Shown here in pieces: positions 24,654-33,873 of a stretch of 49,291 nt of DNA. Positions within the stretch are counted from its first letter, which is position 1. The number at the start of each line of letters is the position of its first letter. Both the position numbers and the translations under genes were made by a program. The notes under the pieces were generated by a model that ran no database searches, was not told where the DNA came from, and saw only the letters and a list, made by a program, of their open reading frames with translations. The DNA is taken from the NCBI GenBank assembly GCA_905236235.1, contig CAJOPA010000013.1, positions 1 through 49,291 of the forward strand, in the 5' to 3' direction. Origin of the DNA: an uncultured Eubacterium sp. Its GTDB lineage: Bacteria > Bacillota > Clostridia > Lachnospirales > Lachnospiraceae.

Positions 24654-26186
24654 TTATGCCGTTACATCCATGCTGTTGCCGTTTTCCACCATGATCCTGG
24701 CGAGTAACGATTCTTCCTCCGACATAAGTCCCTGTAATTCGTCCAGTCCGTCCGTCTTAAGATTTCTGCGGGTTCTTCTTTCTCCGCCGCCATCCTGTCT
24801 TTCTTCATCCTGCCGGTTGTTCTGCTCGAGATTTCTCTCGAATGCATGCGCGGAAACCGTGATCTCGATGGCCTGTACTTTGATGCCGCGGGCTTCTAAG
24901 CTTTCCCTAAGCTCGGCTACCTGGGTTTCGAGTGCCTGCTTGACCGCCTCATCCTGCGCGATCAGCTGTGCCGTTACCGTGCCCTGCTTGGATGAAACAT
25001 TCAGAAGAATATGCCCTAACGATGCGGGTGATAATTGCATCTGCATGGTGGTCACATCCTGATTGATGGTCACCGATGCCTGCCTTGCGATCTGAGTGAT
25101 GATCTCCGTTGTCTGTCCCGGGCTTAAATACCTGGTCACGGTTTCGGTAACAACCTCACCCGTCTGACTGTCCATGGTCACCGTCTGGCTTACCACCGGA
25201 GCATCCGATCTTTCGGTCGGCTTTGCTGCGGACTTTCCATCGTCCTTCGCTACGCGGATCCCATCCAAAGCATCCTCTTCGATATCCTTAAAGGTGGTTT
25301 CTTCTGCGGTATCTTCCGGTAAAACCTCTGCCGCGAGATCCTTACTCCGATCAAACATCTCGTTTGCATCTTCACCCTGCGGGTTATCATCGATGTTTGC
25401 CGTAACGACACTATTTACGGATGCATCCGCTGCTTCTTCGGCTATCCCAACCGTTTCCAATGCTTCTTTTGCAAAACCCTCATCCTGCAGCAGCACCTTT
25501 TCCTGTGTCTGTGTCAGATCATCCGCCATACCTTGCAGTAAGGAATCGAATTCTTCGACAAGTGCCTGTGCCTCGACTTCATCCACCGGTGTGAGAAGCT
25601 TTTCAAGATTCTCGTAATATCCGGGGATCTCCTCTGCTTCGACGGGCAGTTGCGGTAAAAGCTCTTCCGTGATCTGTGCCGTCTCCATCAGAATGTCCTT
25701 AAAGGTAAGATCCGAAAGCAGGGAAATGGAATCCATATCCTCGGAGAGTGCTACAACGATCTGTGCGAGATTTTCGGGGAAGAAAAGATCTGCATTTGCA
25801 AATCCCAATGCTTCCATCGCATCCTCAATCTCTTCCTCGGTCACATGGAGTTCTTCTTTTAAGACGTCCTTGACCTTGGATGCCGCATCGTCGATCTTGC
25901 TCTTTGTGCTCTCGGCTTTGGTCCTGTCTACCGGCTCCGGCTGCTTCTTTGCTACCTTATCGCCTGTAGAAGTACTGCTTTCCTTTGCGAACTGTGTCGT
26001 GACATCAAAATCCTTTTTCGACTCGGACCAAACGTTGAAATCTTGAATCTCGTTTTCGTTCTCGGCCTTACCCATAAACAGTTCAAATTCCAAAAAATCT
26101 TTGGACTGTTCTTTGATCTCCTGTGTCAATGACGGATTTGCCTGGGTGGGAGTAAGAAGGAGATTCTGCATTCCTACGTTATCCAA
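24654..26186 (-). CDS. fliK: Flagellar hook-length control protein FliK
   Basis: A 510-residue FliK. The long N-terminal and middle part (about 1-360) is acidic and poorly conserved, as expected for a secreted molecular ruler. The C-terminal Flg_hook domain (about 370-460) carries TMQMQLSPASLGHILLNVS and VAELRESLEARG, which contacts FlhB to switch export specificity. The tail is rich in Arg, Glu and Gln. The start is probably TTG, which has GGAGG nine bases upstream; an in-frame ATG five codons later is too far from the site. Confidence 0.9.
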   Translation of the reverse strand: MDNVGMQNLLLTPTQANPSLTQEIKEQSKDFLEFELFMGKAENENEIQDFNVWSESKKDFDVTTQFAKESSTSTGDKVAKKQPEPVDRTKAESTKSKIDDAASKVKDVLKEELHVTEEEIEDAMEALGFANADLFFPENLAQIVVALSEDMDSISLLSDLTFKDILMETAQITEELLPQLPVEAEEIPGYYENLEKLLTPVDEVEAQALVEEFDSLLQGMADDLTQTQEKVLLQDEGFAKEALETVGIAEEAADASVNSVVTANIDDNPQGEDANEMFDRSKDLAAEVLPEDTAEETTFKDIEEDALDGIRVAKDDGKSAAKPTERSDAPVVSQTVTMDSQTGEVVTETVTRYLSPGQTTEIITQIARQASVTINQDVTTMQMQLSPASLGHILLNVSSKQGTVTAQLIAQDEAVKQALETQVAELRESLEARGIKVQAIEITVSAHAFERNLEQNNRQDEERQDGGGERRTRRNLKTDGLDELQGLMSEEESLLARIMVENGNSMDVTA

Positions 26187-26212
26187 TATGCGTTTCCTCC
26201 TTTCTTCGATAT

Positions 26213-27052
26213 TTATTCTGAAGGTGCCATGAGTTTGGTGATGCTTGCCGCTACTTCGGCATCCATGGCATCAAGAATAGCTGCTCTGGCGTCGGTACTC
26301 ATGGCCCCGAGGATCTCGCATACCAGTGAAAGGTTATCTGTCATCTCTTCCATCAGCGCCGCCGCGTTCTTGGGCTTCATCGCCGCATAGGTGGCTGCGT
26401 AGGATTTTACCTCGTCACTGTAGGCCGTTTCTTTGACTACCTGCTTGTAGAGTTCCGCCGCGTATTCCGGCTCAATACTCTCATAAAACGCCTTATATTC
26501 TTCTATATCGGGTGCTTCGTCCGAAAAAACAACCTTTTCATAAAATTCTTCTCGAATTTTTTGAAAATCCGCATAGGAACTCTCGTAGGCACTCAATCGA
26601 CTGATCTCGGACTGTAAGGACTCCTTCTCATCCTCGAGGGCTTCGATGGTCTCCCGCTGCGCATCATTTTCCTGTTCCAACACCTTGATCTGTGCGATCG
26701 CCTCCGAAAGGGATGTGTATCCGTATTCCGCGTCACCGCTCTCCTCCGCAACCGTATCGGGCAGGATGAGGTTTACATAAGGCACGTCCTTTAAGACAGG
26801 ATACAACACGGTGGATCCGAAGCCTCCGACGTCAAATTTAACCAAAAGACAAAGGATCCCCAGCCATACAATGATGATCAAAAGGGTTACAAAAGCCACC
26901 AGGACCTTGCCGCCGACACCGCCTTCCTCTTCCTCATCCTCTGCGCCGGAACCGTTCTTTTTCGCTTCCTTTGCTTCCTTTTTGGCCGCTTTCTTGCGGG
27001 CTTTCTCCTCCGCTTTGCGGGCTTTCTTTTCCAGTTTGTCTTCCGATGCCAT
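26213..27052 (-). CDS. MotE/YlxF-like membrane protein with MgtE-N-type domain
   Basis: A 279-residue protein in the ylxF position between fliJ and fliK. Residues 1-45 are extremely rich in Lys, Ala and Glu and lie before a single membrane helix (about 48-72, VLVAFVTLLIIIVWLGILC). Outside follow a coiled coil (about 115-160) and a C-terminal helical domain (about 180-275) resembling the N-terminal domain of MgtE: YAAMKPKNAAALMEEM and ILGAMSTDARAAILDAM. Proteins of this kind (MotE) act as chaperones or stabilisers of MotB in some bacteria. Ribosome binding site AGGAGAGG precedes the ATG. The basic tail is unusually long. Confidence 0.82.
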   Translation of the reverse strand: MASEDKLEKKARKAEEKARKKAAKKEAKEAKKNGSGAEDEEEEGGVGGKVLVAFVTLLIIIVWLGILCLLVKFDVGGFGSTVLYPVLKDVPYVNLILPDTVAEESGDAEYGYTSLSEAIAQIKVLEQENDAQRETIEALEDEKESLQSEISRLSAYESSYADFQKIREEFYEKVVFSDEAPDIEEYKAFYESIEPEYAAELYKQVVKETAYSDEVKSYAATYAAMKPKNAAALMEEMTDNLSLVCEILGAMSTDARAAILDAMDAEVAASITKLMAPSE

Positions 27053-27070
27053 AGGCCTCTCCTGTACTTC

Positions 27071-27520
27071 TTATTGGGAATCCGATGTCGTATAGCGATA
27101 GGTCACGCTCTGATCGATTTCCTTTTCTTCTTCCTTTGCATATTCCGCTTTATAGGCGTCAAATGCGTATTCCTTTAATTTCTCATGGGTCTTGCGGTCA
27201 GACATGACCTCGTTTAATTTGGCCCTTGCCTGCTCCACGTTTTTTTCCTGCACATGCACCTCGATCATCTGGGTCCGGATCGCGGAACGCATGGCATCGA
27301 TCGCATGCCTGCAGTATTTGATCTCGGTGATGCTCAATGTATCCCTTAAAGCCATGCGGGTCTTTTCTTCATAATCCGCTTTCCTTGCATACAGCTCCAT
27401 GAGTTTTTGCTTTTCCTGCTCCAGACGCATCATGGCCATCGCAAAATTGGCACGCTCCTGCTCCTCAAGCTTAAGCTTGATATCGAGAATATTTTGCATA
27501 CGGTATACGAATTTATTCAT
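27071..27520 (-). CDS. fliJ: Flagellar export chaperone/stalk protein FliJ
   Basis: A 149-residue, almost wholly helical coiled-coil protein (RMQNILDIKLKLEEQERANF at the start, heptad-like leucines, many Glu/Lys/Arg/Gln). FliJ forms the central stalk of the FliI ATPase ring. Sequence is weakly conserved in the family; length, composition and position after fliI support the call. Its ATG overlaps the end of fliI by eight bases. Confidence 0.88.
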   Translation of the reverse strand: MNKFVYRMQNILDIKLKLEEQERANFAMAMMRLEQEKQKLMELYARKADYEEKTRMALRDTLSITEIKYCRHAIDAMRSAIRTQMIEVHVQEKNVEQARAKLNEVMSDRKTHEKLKEYAFDAYKAEYAKEEEKEIDQSVTYRYTTSDSQ

Positions 27521-28889
27521 TTACGACACCTTCTTCATCCGCACGCACATCTTCCCCATCCATGCCGTCCGCTCCCGCGATCCCGAAAATGGATTGCATG
27601 GAGGAAACGCATTCTTCAAAGGTAAATTGATCATAGACATCCTGCATCAAAAATCCGTTGACCTCGCCGATCTTACTGATGGCAAAATCGATCTCCGGAT
27701 TGGATCCCTGCTTGTAGGCTCCGATCGAGATCAGATCCTCCGCTTCTCCGTAAGTCGCAAGAACATTGCGAAGCTTACCCGACGCCTGCTTTTGCTCCTT
27801 CGTCACGATCGAGGACATGACACGGGAGATACTCTGCAATACGTCAATGGCGGGATAATGGTTACGATGCGCCAAAGCACGGGACAGCATGATATGTCCG
27901 TCCAAAATACTTCGCGCCGTATCCGAAATGGGTTCATTAAAATCATCACCGTCCACGAGAACCGTATACAATCCGGTGATGGATCCGTGCTCATCAAGTC
28001 CCGCCCGTTCCAAAAGCTTGGGCATCTCCGAATAAACGCTGGGCGGATATCCTCTGGTAACGGGAGGTTCCCCGGAGGCCAGACCGATCTCCCTCTGCGC
28101 CATGGAAAAACGCGTCAGGGAATCCATCATCAAAAGCACGTCCTTCCCGCGGTCCCTGAAGTATTCCGCAATGGCCGTGGCGGTCTTGGCCGCTTTGTTA
28201 CGTACAAGTGCGGGCTTATCCGACGTTGCCACGACAACGACGCTTCGCTTCATGCCTTCCTCGCCGAGATCCCGCTCGATAAATTCACGCACCTCACGAC
28301 CACGCTCGCCGATCAGTGCGATCACATTCACGTCCGCCTGGGTATTTCTGGCAAACATACCAAGCAATGTACTTTTCCCGACACCGGAACCGGCAAAAAC
28401 GCCGATACGCTGCCCTCTGCCCACCGTGATCAATCCGTCCACGGCTTTGACGCCCAGCGGAAGTACGCGATCGATGATCTGACGCTTCATGGGATCCGGC
28501 GGCGGTGCATCCACGGGATAAGGTGTCGCACGATGCATCACAAATCCCTCGTCGCTGATGCATCCGAGTCCGTCTACCATATGGCCCAAAAGCTCCTCGG
28601 AAACATCCACCATAAGCGGTTTGCCGGTATTTTCCACGATACATCCCGGCCCCACGCCGTCTACGGATTCAAAAGGCATCAGTAACAAAAAACTGTCGCG
28701 AAAACCGACTACCTCCGCCTGCACGAATTCCGTCCGCGTACGGTCCAGATAGATCTTGCACAGGTCGTTAAGCTTTGCCTCCGGCCCGACGCTCTCCACC
28801 GTCAGTCCCACGATCTTTACGATCCGGCCATAGGCATTATAAAAATTTTTACCTTTTAATTTTTGATATTTTTCCGCTTGAATCTGCAT
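27513..28889 (-). CDS. fliI: Flagellar export ATPase FliI
   Basis: A 458-residue ATPase related to F1-beta. Walker A is GVFAGSGVGKST, Walker B LLMMDSLTRFSMAQREIGLA, with the export-ATPase signature PPVTRGYPPSVYSEMPKLLE. It energises substrate unfolding at the export gate together with FliH and FliJ. I place the start at an ATG with GGCGGGG about eight bases upstream; the in-frame GTG nine bases earlier overlaps that ribosome binding site and is unlikely. The gene ends by overlapping fliJ. Confidence 0.97.
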   Translation of the reverse strand: MQIQAEKYQKLKGKNFYNAYGRIVKIVGLTVESVGPEAKLNDLCKIYLDRTRTEFVQAEVVGFRDSFLLLMPFESVDGVGPGCIVENTGKPLMVDVSEELLGHMVDGLGCISDEGFVMHRATPYPVDAPPPDPMKRQIIDRVLPLGVKAVDGLITVGRGQRIGVFAGSGVGKSTLLGMFARNTQADVNVIALIGERGREVREFIERDLGEEGMKRSVVVVATSDKPALVRNKAAKTATAIAEYFRDRGKDVLLMMDSLTRFSMAQREIGLASGEPPVTRGYPPSVYSEMPKLLERAGLDEHGSITGLYTVLVDGDDFNEPISDTARSILDGHIMLSRALAHRNHYPAIDVLQSISRVMSSIVTKEQKQASGKLRNVLATYGEAEDLISIGAYKQGSNPEIDFAISKIGEVNGFLMQDVYDQFTFEECVSSMQSIFGIAGADGMDGEDVRADEEGVVNE

Positions 28890-28912
28890 GATGGTCACCC
28901 CGCCGCAAACTG

Positions 28913-29764
28913 CTATTGTGCCGTATTGGCCAAAATGCGCATGTCTTTTACGAGATTTTCAAGCTGTACCAAGGGTCCGCACTCAAATACGCCGTTTTCG
29001 GTCTCAAGGACACAGTCCAGATCGTGAAGGGAGCTGTCCGCAACGATATCCAGGGAAATATCCGCAGGAAAACCGGACAGGATCTCCTCTCTGAAACCTT
29101 CCAATTCCCGCATTCTCTCCGGCGGGATCTTGATCACAAAATGCTTTGCGCCTTCAATCCCCTGCATAGCGTTTTGGATCAGATATAGCAGTATCTCCTT
29201 TTTGTCGGCAAATTCCACGGCAAACACGCTCTCAAACACGTCCAGAATGATATCCACGAGTTCCGATTCCATCTGCGCGCGTTCGATCGCAAGCTTTTGC
29301 CGTTCCTGTTCCAGTATGCCGTCAAGCTCTGCCTTTTTTTGATCGATCTCCGCCTGCGCCCTCTGCAAGCCCTCCTCATAACCGGCAGACTCCGCTTCCC
29401 TGCGCGCCGCCTCGGCAATCTGTGCGGCATTGGCCTCGGCATCCGCCAAAATACCGTCTGCCTGCTGTCTTGCCTCCTCAAGGATCGCCTCCGCATCGGC
29501 ATTGGCCTGCTCCAAAGACTCACCGTCATCCCCTTCTCGGATCTCCTCCCCATCCATAAAAAGGGCATCCATGGAAGTGTCACGTTCCATGTCCTCCCCT
29601 TCTTCAACTTCCTCAAAGGAAACGGGAGCGAAAGCACCGTTTTTTTTCTTTCGCTCCTCCTCTTCGGCAAGATGCGCCTGTATGATCTCGTCCATCATCG
29701 CATTGGAATTGATGATACGATAATTACTCTCCCCATTGGGATTGGATCGATATAGATTAGACAA
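28913..29764 (-). CDS. fliH: Flagellar assembly protein FliH
   Basis: A 283-residue regulator of FliI. The N-terminal third is acidic and variable; about residues 80-165 are an Ala/Glu/Gln-rich coiled coil; the last ~110 residues form the FliH/V-ATPase E-subunit-like domain (VDIILDVFESVFAVEFADKK, VIKIPPERMRELEGF). The start is TTG and overlaps the fliG end by eight bases; GGAGG lies 11 bases upstream. It gives the N-terminus MSNLYRSN, which fits FliH of this group; an internal ATG 22 codons later has no comparable site. Confidence 0.88.
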   Translation of the reverse strand: MSNLYRSNPNGESNYRIINSNAMMDEIIQAHLAEEEERKKKNGAFAPVSFEEVEEGEDMERDTSMDALFMDGEEIREGDDGESLEQANADAEAILEEARQQADGILADAEANAAQIAEAARREAESAGYEEGLQRAQAEIDQKKAELDGILEQERQKLAIERAQMESELVDIILDVFESVFAVEFADKKEILLYLIQNAMQGIEGAKHFVIKIPPERMRELEGFREEILSGFPADISLDIVADSSLHDLDCVLETENGVFECGPLVQLENLVKDMRILANTAQ

Positions 29765-30761
29765 TGATCTCGTCGCCTCCGCCTCTCGATATTACGATCT
29801 CGCCGGCATCCTCGAGCTTTCGAATGATACCCACGATCTTTTGCTGCGCCTCTTCCACGTCCTTCATACGTACCGGACCCATGTATTCCATATCCTCTTC
29901 GATCATGGCTGCAAGACGTTTGGAAAGGTTGCGGAAGACAGCACTCTTTACCTCTTCGTTCGACGACTTTAATGCCAGTGCCAGATCGTTATTGTCCACA
30001 TCACGCAATACCCTCTGGATGGCACGATCGTCAAGCAGCAGGATATCTTCGAATACGAACATCTTCTTGCGGATCTCGTCTGCCAGTTCCGGATCTTCGA
30101 TCTCCAGGGATTCCATGATATGTTTTTCGGTACCGCGGTCTACGGCGTTCAAGATCGCAACGATGGAATCCACACCACCGACAACGGTGTAATCCTGGTT
30201 GACCAGGGATGCCAACTTTCTCTCCAGTACGCGCTCCACCTCTTTGATCACATCCGGCGACGTACGGTCCATAGTCGCGATACGCCTGGAAACATCCGCC
30301 TGCTTGTCCGGCGTCAAAGCACCAAGGATCATGGAGGCCTGGGTCGGCGACAGATAGGAAAGGATCATCGCGATCGTCTGCGGATGCTCATCCTGGATAA
30401 AGTTTAAAAGCTGGGAAGGATCCGTCTTGCGGACGAATTCGAAGGGCTTTACCTGCAAAGATGCAGTCAGTCGTGAGATCACGCCCTGTGCGGCATCTTC
30501 ACCGAGTGCCTTCTCGAGCAGTTCCTTCGCATAGGAAATACCACCCTCCGCAATATACTGCTGCGCAAGACACACCTGATAGAATTCCGCAAGAACCTCT
30601 TCCTTGACCTGGGAAGATACGCTTCGCGTATTCGCGATCTCCAAGGTCAGTTCTTCGATTTCCTCTTCTTTAAGATGTTTAAAAATGGTGGCCGATTTTT
30701 CCGGGCCCAAAGTGATCAAAAGGACCGCGGCTTTCTCGGTGCCAGTCATTTCATTTTCCAT
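29757..30761 (-). CDS. fliG: Flagellar motor switch protein FliG
   Basis: A 334-residue FliG, the C-ring part that meets MotA and produces torque. The three domains are visible: N-terminal FliF-binding helices (MTGTEKAAVLLITLGPEKSA), the middle domain with the E-H-P-Q motif (DEHPQTIAMILSYLSPTQAS), and the C-terminal charged ridge (EIRKKMFVFEDILLLDDRAI followed by QRVLRDVD). The length is typical. It starts six bases after fliF, with AGAGG close to the ATG. Confidence 0.97.
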   Translation of the reverse strand: MENEMTGTEKAAVLLITLGPEKSATIFKHLKEEEIEELTLEIANTRSVSSQVKEEVLAEFYQVCLAQQYIAEGGISYAKELLEKALGEDAAQGVISRLTASLQVKPFEFVRKTDPSQLLNFIQDEHPQTIAMILSYLSPTQASMILGALTPDKQADVSRRIATMDRTSPDVIKEVERVLERKLASLVNQDYTVVGGVDSIVAILNAVDRGTEKHIMESLEIEDPELADEIRKKMFVFEDILLLDDRAIQRVLRDVDNNDLALALKSSNEEVKSAVFRNLSKRLAAMIEEDMEYMGPVRMKDVEEAQQKIVGIIRKLEDAGEIVISRGGGDEIIV

Positions 30762-30767
30762 AACCTC

Positions 30768-32378
30768 TTATCCCCACTCATCTTCATTTAGCCAGTTGCG
30801 AAGCAAATTGGCCACGGCTTCGGGATTCTCGTCCACGAATTTTTCGATCAAAAGCCGTGTCTCGGACTTCTCGTTGTAACCGATATCTTCCAGTTCCTCA
30901 TTCTTGGTGGATTCAAGCAAGGATTCCACGGAAAGCTCCGGCTCGATCTCCACTTCCTCCGTAGCACTTCTCGTGCTCCTGAAGATCACGAATCCCAGCA
31001 TGAGCAGGATCGCACCCGCAAGGATAAACTGCAGATAATCCGCAATGCCCGCACTTGTCTGCTCGGATGCCTGGAAGAAAGGAATCTCGTAGGAGATGAT
31101 GGAAATGGATTCCGTCGGGATCCCGGTCGCATTGGAGATCAACGTGTAATATTCATCATCCACGTCGACTTCCACCATATCGCTGTTGGCTGCAATAAAT
31201 TCATCAAAGGTCACATCCGCAAGCTGGCCGCTGGCCGTCATCTCATCCTCATTGTAAACAATGTATTTGGTAGCCACCACGGAGATCGAGGAATTGGCCG
31301 GCTCCACGGTACCGATGGCCTTCACCGTCTCCGTCAGCGTCTGGTTGGGGAGATAGTCGTAATTGGTCTCCTCAATGATGGAATAGGTATTCTCGCTGTC
31401 CTGGATCACATAGGTGGTCCCGTCCTCGTTATTGGAGTCCGTCCCCGGAACGGCGCCCGCTCCGCCCTGCGTCTCCTCGTTATAGGTAGCGGAACTGTCC
31501 AAAAGTCCCTGCGTATTGTCTCCCGTCGTGTAATAATACAGATCGGAGATAGTCTTCTGATCAAAGTCCATATCGAGACTCAGACCAATCTGCACATTGT
31601 CATACAGTCCGGAGCCCATCAGGATATCCTTCACCTGGCTCTTGATATTGGTCTCCGCCTTGGTGCGGATCGCGATCTGGGAACTCGTCCCGCCGTAAAC
31701 GGAGGAAGAATCCGAACCGGAAAACAGAACCGTGCTGTTGGAATCCAAAAGCAGAACGTTGTCGGTATCATCATTGCCCACGGCCGTCGCAAGAAATTGC
31801 GCGATCCCCACGCAGGCATCTTCGTCAAGCTCCGTATTAAGCGTAAGAAGCACACTGACATAAGCATCCTCCTGCTGAGAAAGGATGGTACCGTCATTGT
31901 CCGGCATCGAAAGCGTCACGGCGGCACTGTCAATGGCCGTCTGCGTCGCTACCAGCTCGCTTGCCAGTTTCTCCTCCAGATAGAGGATATATTTCTTTTC
32001 TTTATCGGATTCGGTAGTAGAAAAACTACCGTCAAAGACGTCCTCGATCGCATATCCGTCCGCCTGAATATCATTGGTACCGAGAACAAGATGCGCCTTC
32101 GCAAGATCCGTATCCTTCACGGATACGATCATGCCGTCATCACTGTATTTGTAACCGATCCCTTCCGCATCCAACAGATCCATGACCTGCTTGGCTTCGG
32201 AATAATTGGATGCGGAGATCAATACCTCATAATTGGGTCTTGTGACCACAAATGCCAACAGTAAAAGTGCAACGACCACCACCGCGGTGATCGAAATAAT
32301 AACCGTCTTCTGTCCCCTGGTGAACTTCTTCCACCATTCCACAATACGATTCCAGATCGCTCTTAATCTCTCCGCCAT
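30768..32378 (-). CDS. fliF: Flagellar M-ring protein FliF
   Basis: A 536-residue MS-ring protein. Two membrane helices (about residues 25-45 and 445-465) flank a large extracytoplasmic region with ring-building motifs (GTNDIQADGYAIEDVFDGSF and the YLEEKLASELVATQTAIDSA segment). The C-terminal cytosolic tail (EKFVDENPEAVANLLRNWL) binds FliG. The start is the second of two closely spaced in-frame ATGs, because TGAGGA lies six bases before it and directly abuts the first. Confidence 0.96.
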   Translation of the reverse strand: MAERLRAIWNRIVEWWKKFTRGQKTVIISITAVVVVALLLLAFVVTRPNYEVLISASNYSEAKQVMDLLDAEGIGYKYSDDGMIVSVKDTDLAKAHLVLGTNDIQADGYAIEDVFDGSFSTTESDKEKKYILYLEEKLASELVATQTAIDSAAVTLSMPDNDGTILSQQEDAYVSVLLTLNTELDEDACVGIAQFLATAVGNDDTDNVLLLDSNSTVLFSGSDSSSVYGGTSSQIAIRTKAETNIKSQVKDILMGSGLYDNVQIGLSLDMDFDQKTISDLYYYTTGDNTQGLLDSSATYNEETQGGAGAVPGTDSNNEDGTTYVIQDSENTYSIIEETNYDYLPNQTLTETVKAIGTVEPANSSISVVATKYIVYNEDEMTASGQLADVTFDEFIAANSDMVEVDVDDEYYTLISNATGIPTESISIISYEIPFFQASEQTSAGIADYLQFILAGAILLMLGFVIFRSTRSATEEVEIEPELSVESLLESTKNEELEDIGYNEKSETRLLIEKFVDENPEAVANLLRNWLNEDEWG

Positions 32379-32426
32379 TTCCATTCCTCATAATGAAAAA
32401 TCATATAGGAAAAATCCTATAGAAAA

Positions 32427-32750
32427 TTACATCTGCATATTCATAATGCTCTGATACGATTCCAAGAATCGATCACGAACGGCAATGGTATATTGTAAAG
32501 CGATATTGGCCTTTTCCTGCGCGATCTGCAGATCATGCGTATTGTCCGAATAACCGAGCGCAAAATTGATCTCTTCGACCTCCGCCTCGTTGGACAACTG
32601 ATTGGTCTCCTTGATCATATCCATGGCCTGCTGCATGGCATATGCAAAGGAATCCTGATTGGTGCTGACCTGCTCTTTGGCGGTAATGCCCTGTCCGAAG
32701 GAGTCCCTTAAATAGGATGGTGTAATATCCGTAACACTGACCAGATTCAT
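32427..32750 (-). CDS. fliE: Flagellar hook-basal body protein FliE
   Basis: A 107-residue FliE, the first export substrate, which joins the MS ring to the rod. The C-terminal half is diagnostic: DLQIAQEKANIALQYTIAVR followed by DRFLESYQSIMNMQM. A strong GGAAGGAGG stands before the ATG. Third gene of the operon, in the invariant order flgB-flgC-fliE. Confidence 0.95.
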   Translation of the reverse strand: MNLVSVTDITPSYLRDSFGQGITAKEQVSTNQDSFAYAMQQAMDMIKETNQLSNEAEVEEINFALGYSDNTHDLQIAQEKANIALQYTIAVRDRFLESYQSIMNMQM

Positions 32751-32802
32751 GGTTTACCTCCTTCCATCATTCGAACATCTGCGAATCGGCATCATCTTGC
32801 GT

Positions 32803-33240
32803 TTATTGTCCGATCGCAAGACCGTGCTGCATCAGGTTTTTGCTTGCATCAAATGCAGTCGCATTGGCTTCGTAGGAACGACTGGCATCGATCAGATTCG
32901 TCATCTCCGTGACGATATTGACATTGGGATAAGTGACATATCCGTTTTCGTCCGCATCCGGATGGGAGGGATCGTAATCCAGGATATAATCGGTCGTCAT
33001 ATCCAATGCCACATGGCTGACCTTGACACCGTTTCCGCGAAGCTGGGAACGTGCGCTTTCCAAAACATACCGAAAATGAGAGGTTCTCTTCTCTTCGAAA
33101 GTAACCACCTGTCTCGTGTAAACGCCACCGTCTTCCGTACGCGTTGTGGTTGCATTTGCAACGTTTTCCGCAATAATGTCCGTACGAAAGCGCTGCGCCG
33201 TCATGCCGGACGCGCTGATGTCCATCGCTTGAAACAACAT
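32803..33240 (-). CDS. flgC: Flagellar basal-body rod protein FlgC
   Basis: A 145-residue rod protein. It has the N-terminal rod motif (SASGMTAQRFRTDIIAENVA) and the C-terminal motif NIVTEMTNLIDASRSYEANA that form the paired helices of axial proteins. Exported by the flagellar type III system without a cleaved signal. A perfect AAGGAGG is found before the ATG, 13 bases after flgB. Confidence 0.97.
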   Translation of the reverse strand: MLFQAMDISASGMTAQRFRTDIIAENVANATTTRTEDGGVYTRQVVTFEEKRTSHFRYVLESARSQLRGNGVKVSHVALDMTTDYILDYDPSHPDADENGYVTYPNVNIVTEMTNLIDASRSYEANATAFDASKNLMQHGLAIGQ

Positions 33241-33253
33241 ATCCTATACCTCC

Positions 33254-33643
33254 TTATTTGCACACGGATTTGATCCGATCGATCTCCTGGCTGACACTCT
33301 CCGTTAATCCCTGGTATACCAGCGTGTTTTCCGCAAGGAATACATTCTCCTGGTCGATATCTACGTTGTTATCGTCCAGTCGGTAGGAAAAACCCGGATA
33401 GTCTGTGTACGTCCCCACCTCAAGATGGGAAAGTTCCACGCGCCTGATCTTTTGATCCAAAGACATATAATTGAATTTGGATAATTCCGTGCGCAGGGCG
33501 GATTCAAAATCAACATCCTGTCTCTTGTACTCCGGGGTGTCGACATTGGCGATATTGTTGGAGATCGCTTCATTGCGCAACCAACTTGCATCTGCCGCCC
33601 GATCCAGTACGTCTACATAATCAAATAAGTTTGAGTTAATCAT
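33254..33643 (-). CDS. flgB: Flagellar basal-body rod protein FlgB
   Basis: A 129-residue rod protein and the first gene of the 33-kb motility cluster. The axial-protein signature is clear: RNEAISNNIANVDTPEYKRQ near the N-terminus, and VDIDQENVFLAENTLVYQGL near the C-terminus. AAGGAGG precedes the ATG. A sigma-A-type promoter lies about 60 bases upstream; no sigma-28-like site was found. Confidence 0.97.
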   Translation of the reverse strand: MINSNLFDYVDVLDRAADASWLRNEAISNNIANVDTPEYKRQDVDFESALRTELSKFNYMSLDQKIRRVELSHLEVGTYTDYPGFSYRLDDNNVDIDQENVFLAENTLVYQGLTESVSQEIDRIKSVCK

Positions 33644-33701
33644 GTAGTCCTCCTTACCTTCCGAAACGGTGCCTAAGGATAAACACCATTCCTAATGTAA
33701 T

Positions 33702-33729
33702 ATTATAAATGATTCCTGCAAAAACACAA
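33702..33729 (-). promoter_or_regulatory. Sigma-A promoter of the flgB (fla/che) operon
   Basis: A perfect -10 TATAAT (minus strand) lies 59 bases before the flgB ATG, with TTGTGT 16 bases further upstream as -35. The same region holds another possible pair (CTGACA, 16 bases, TATTAA) about 30-50 bases upstream. The 5' leader has no obvious riboswitch. This is the expected main promoter of the motility genes, dependent on the housekeeping sigma factor as in Bacillus. Confidence 0.75.
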
Positions 33730-33795
33730 GGTTTTTTTAATACATATTGTGTGCTTTTTGTCAGACATCTCCAAGATATAGTTTCGAAGATGTTA

Positions 33796-33829
33796 AAAGG
33801 GATCTACGGTTTTGCCCATAAATCCCTTT
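33796..33829 (-). terminator. Probable codY terminator (strand-specific hairpin)
   Basis: In minus-strand RNA, arms starting AAAGGGAU and ending AUCCCUUU form 14 continuous pairs, two of them G-U, around loop GCAAAA, followed by a short U-run (four). The G-U pairs would be mismatches on the other strand, so it is meant for codY transcripts. It lies 45 bases after the codY stop and upstream of the flgB promoter. Read-through into flgB remains possible because the U-run is short. Confidence 0.7.
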
Positions 33830-33873
33830 ATGTTTCCACAATAAAATCCATTTTATTTCTCAATTGCAAGCGC

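Noticed and set aside
27399..28685. Long plus-strand open reading frame (about 428 codons) opposite fliJ/fliI
   Set aside because: It is antisense to a certain FliI/FliJ, its translation is His/Arg-rich without any family motif, and no ribosome binding site precedes it.
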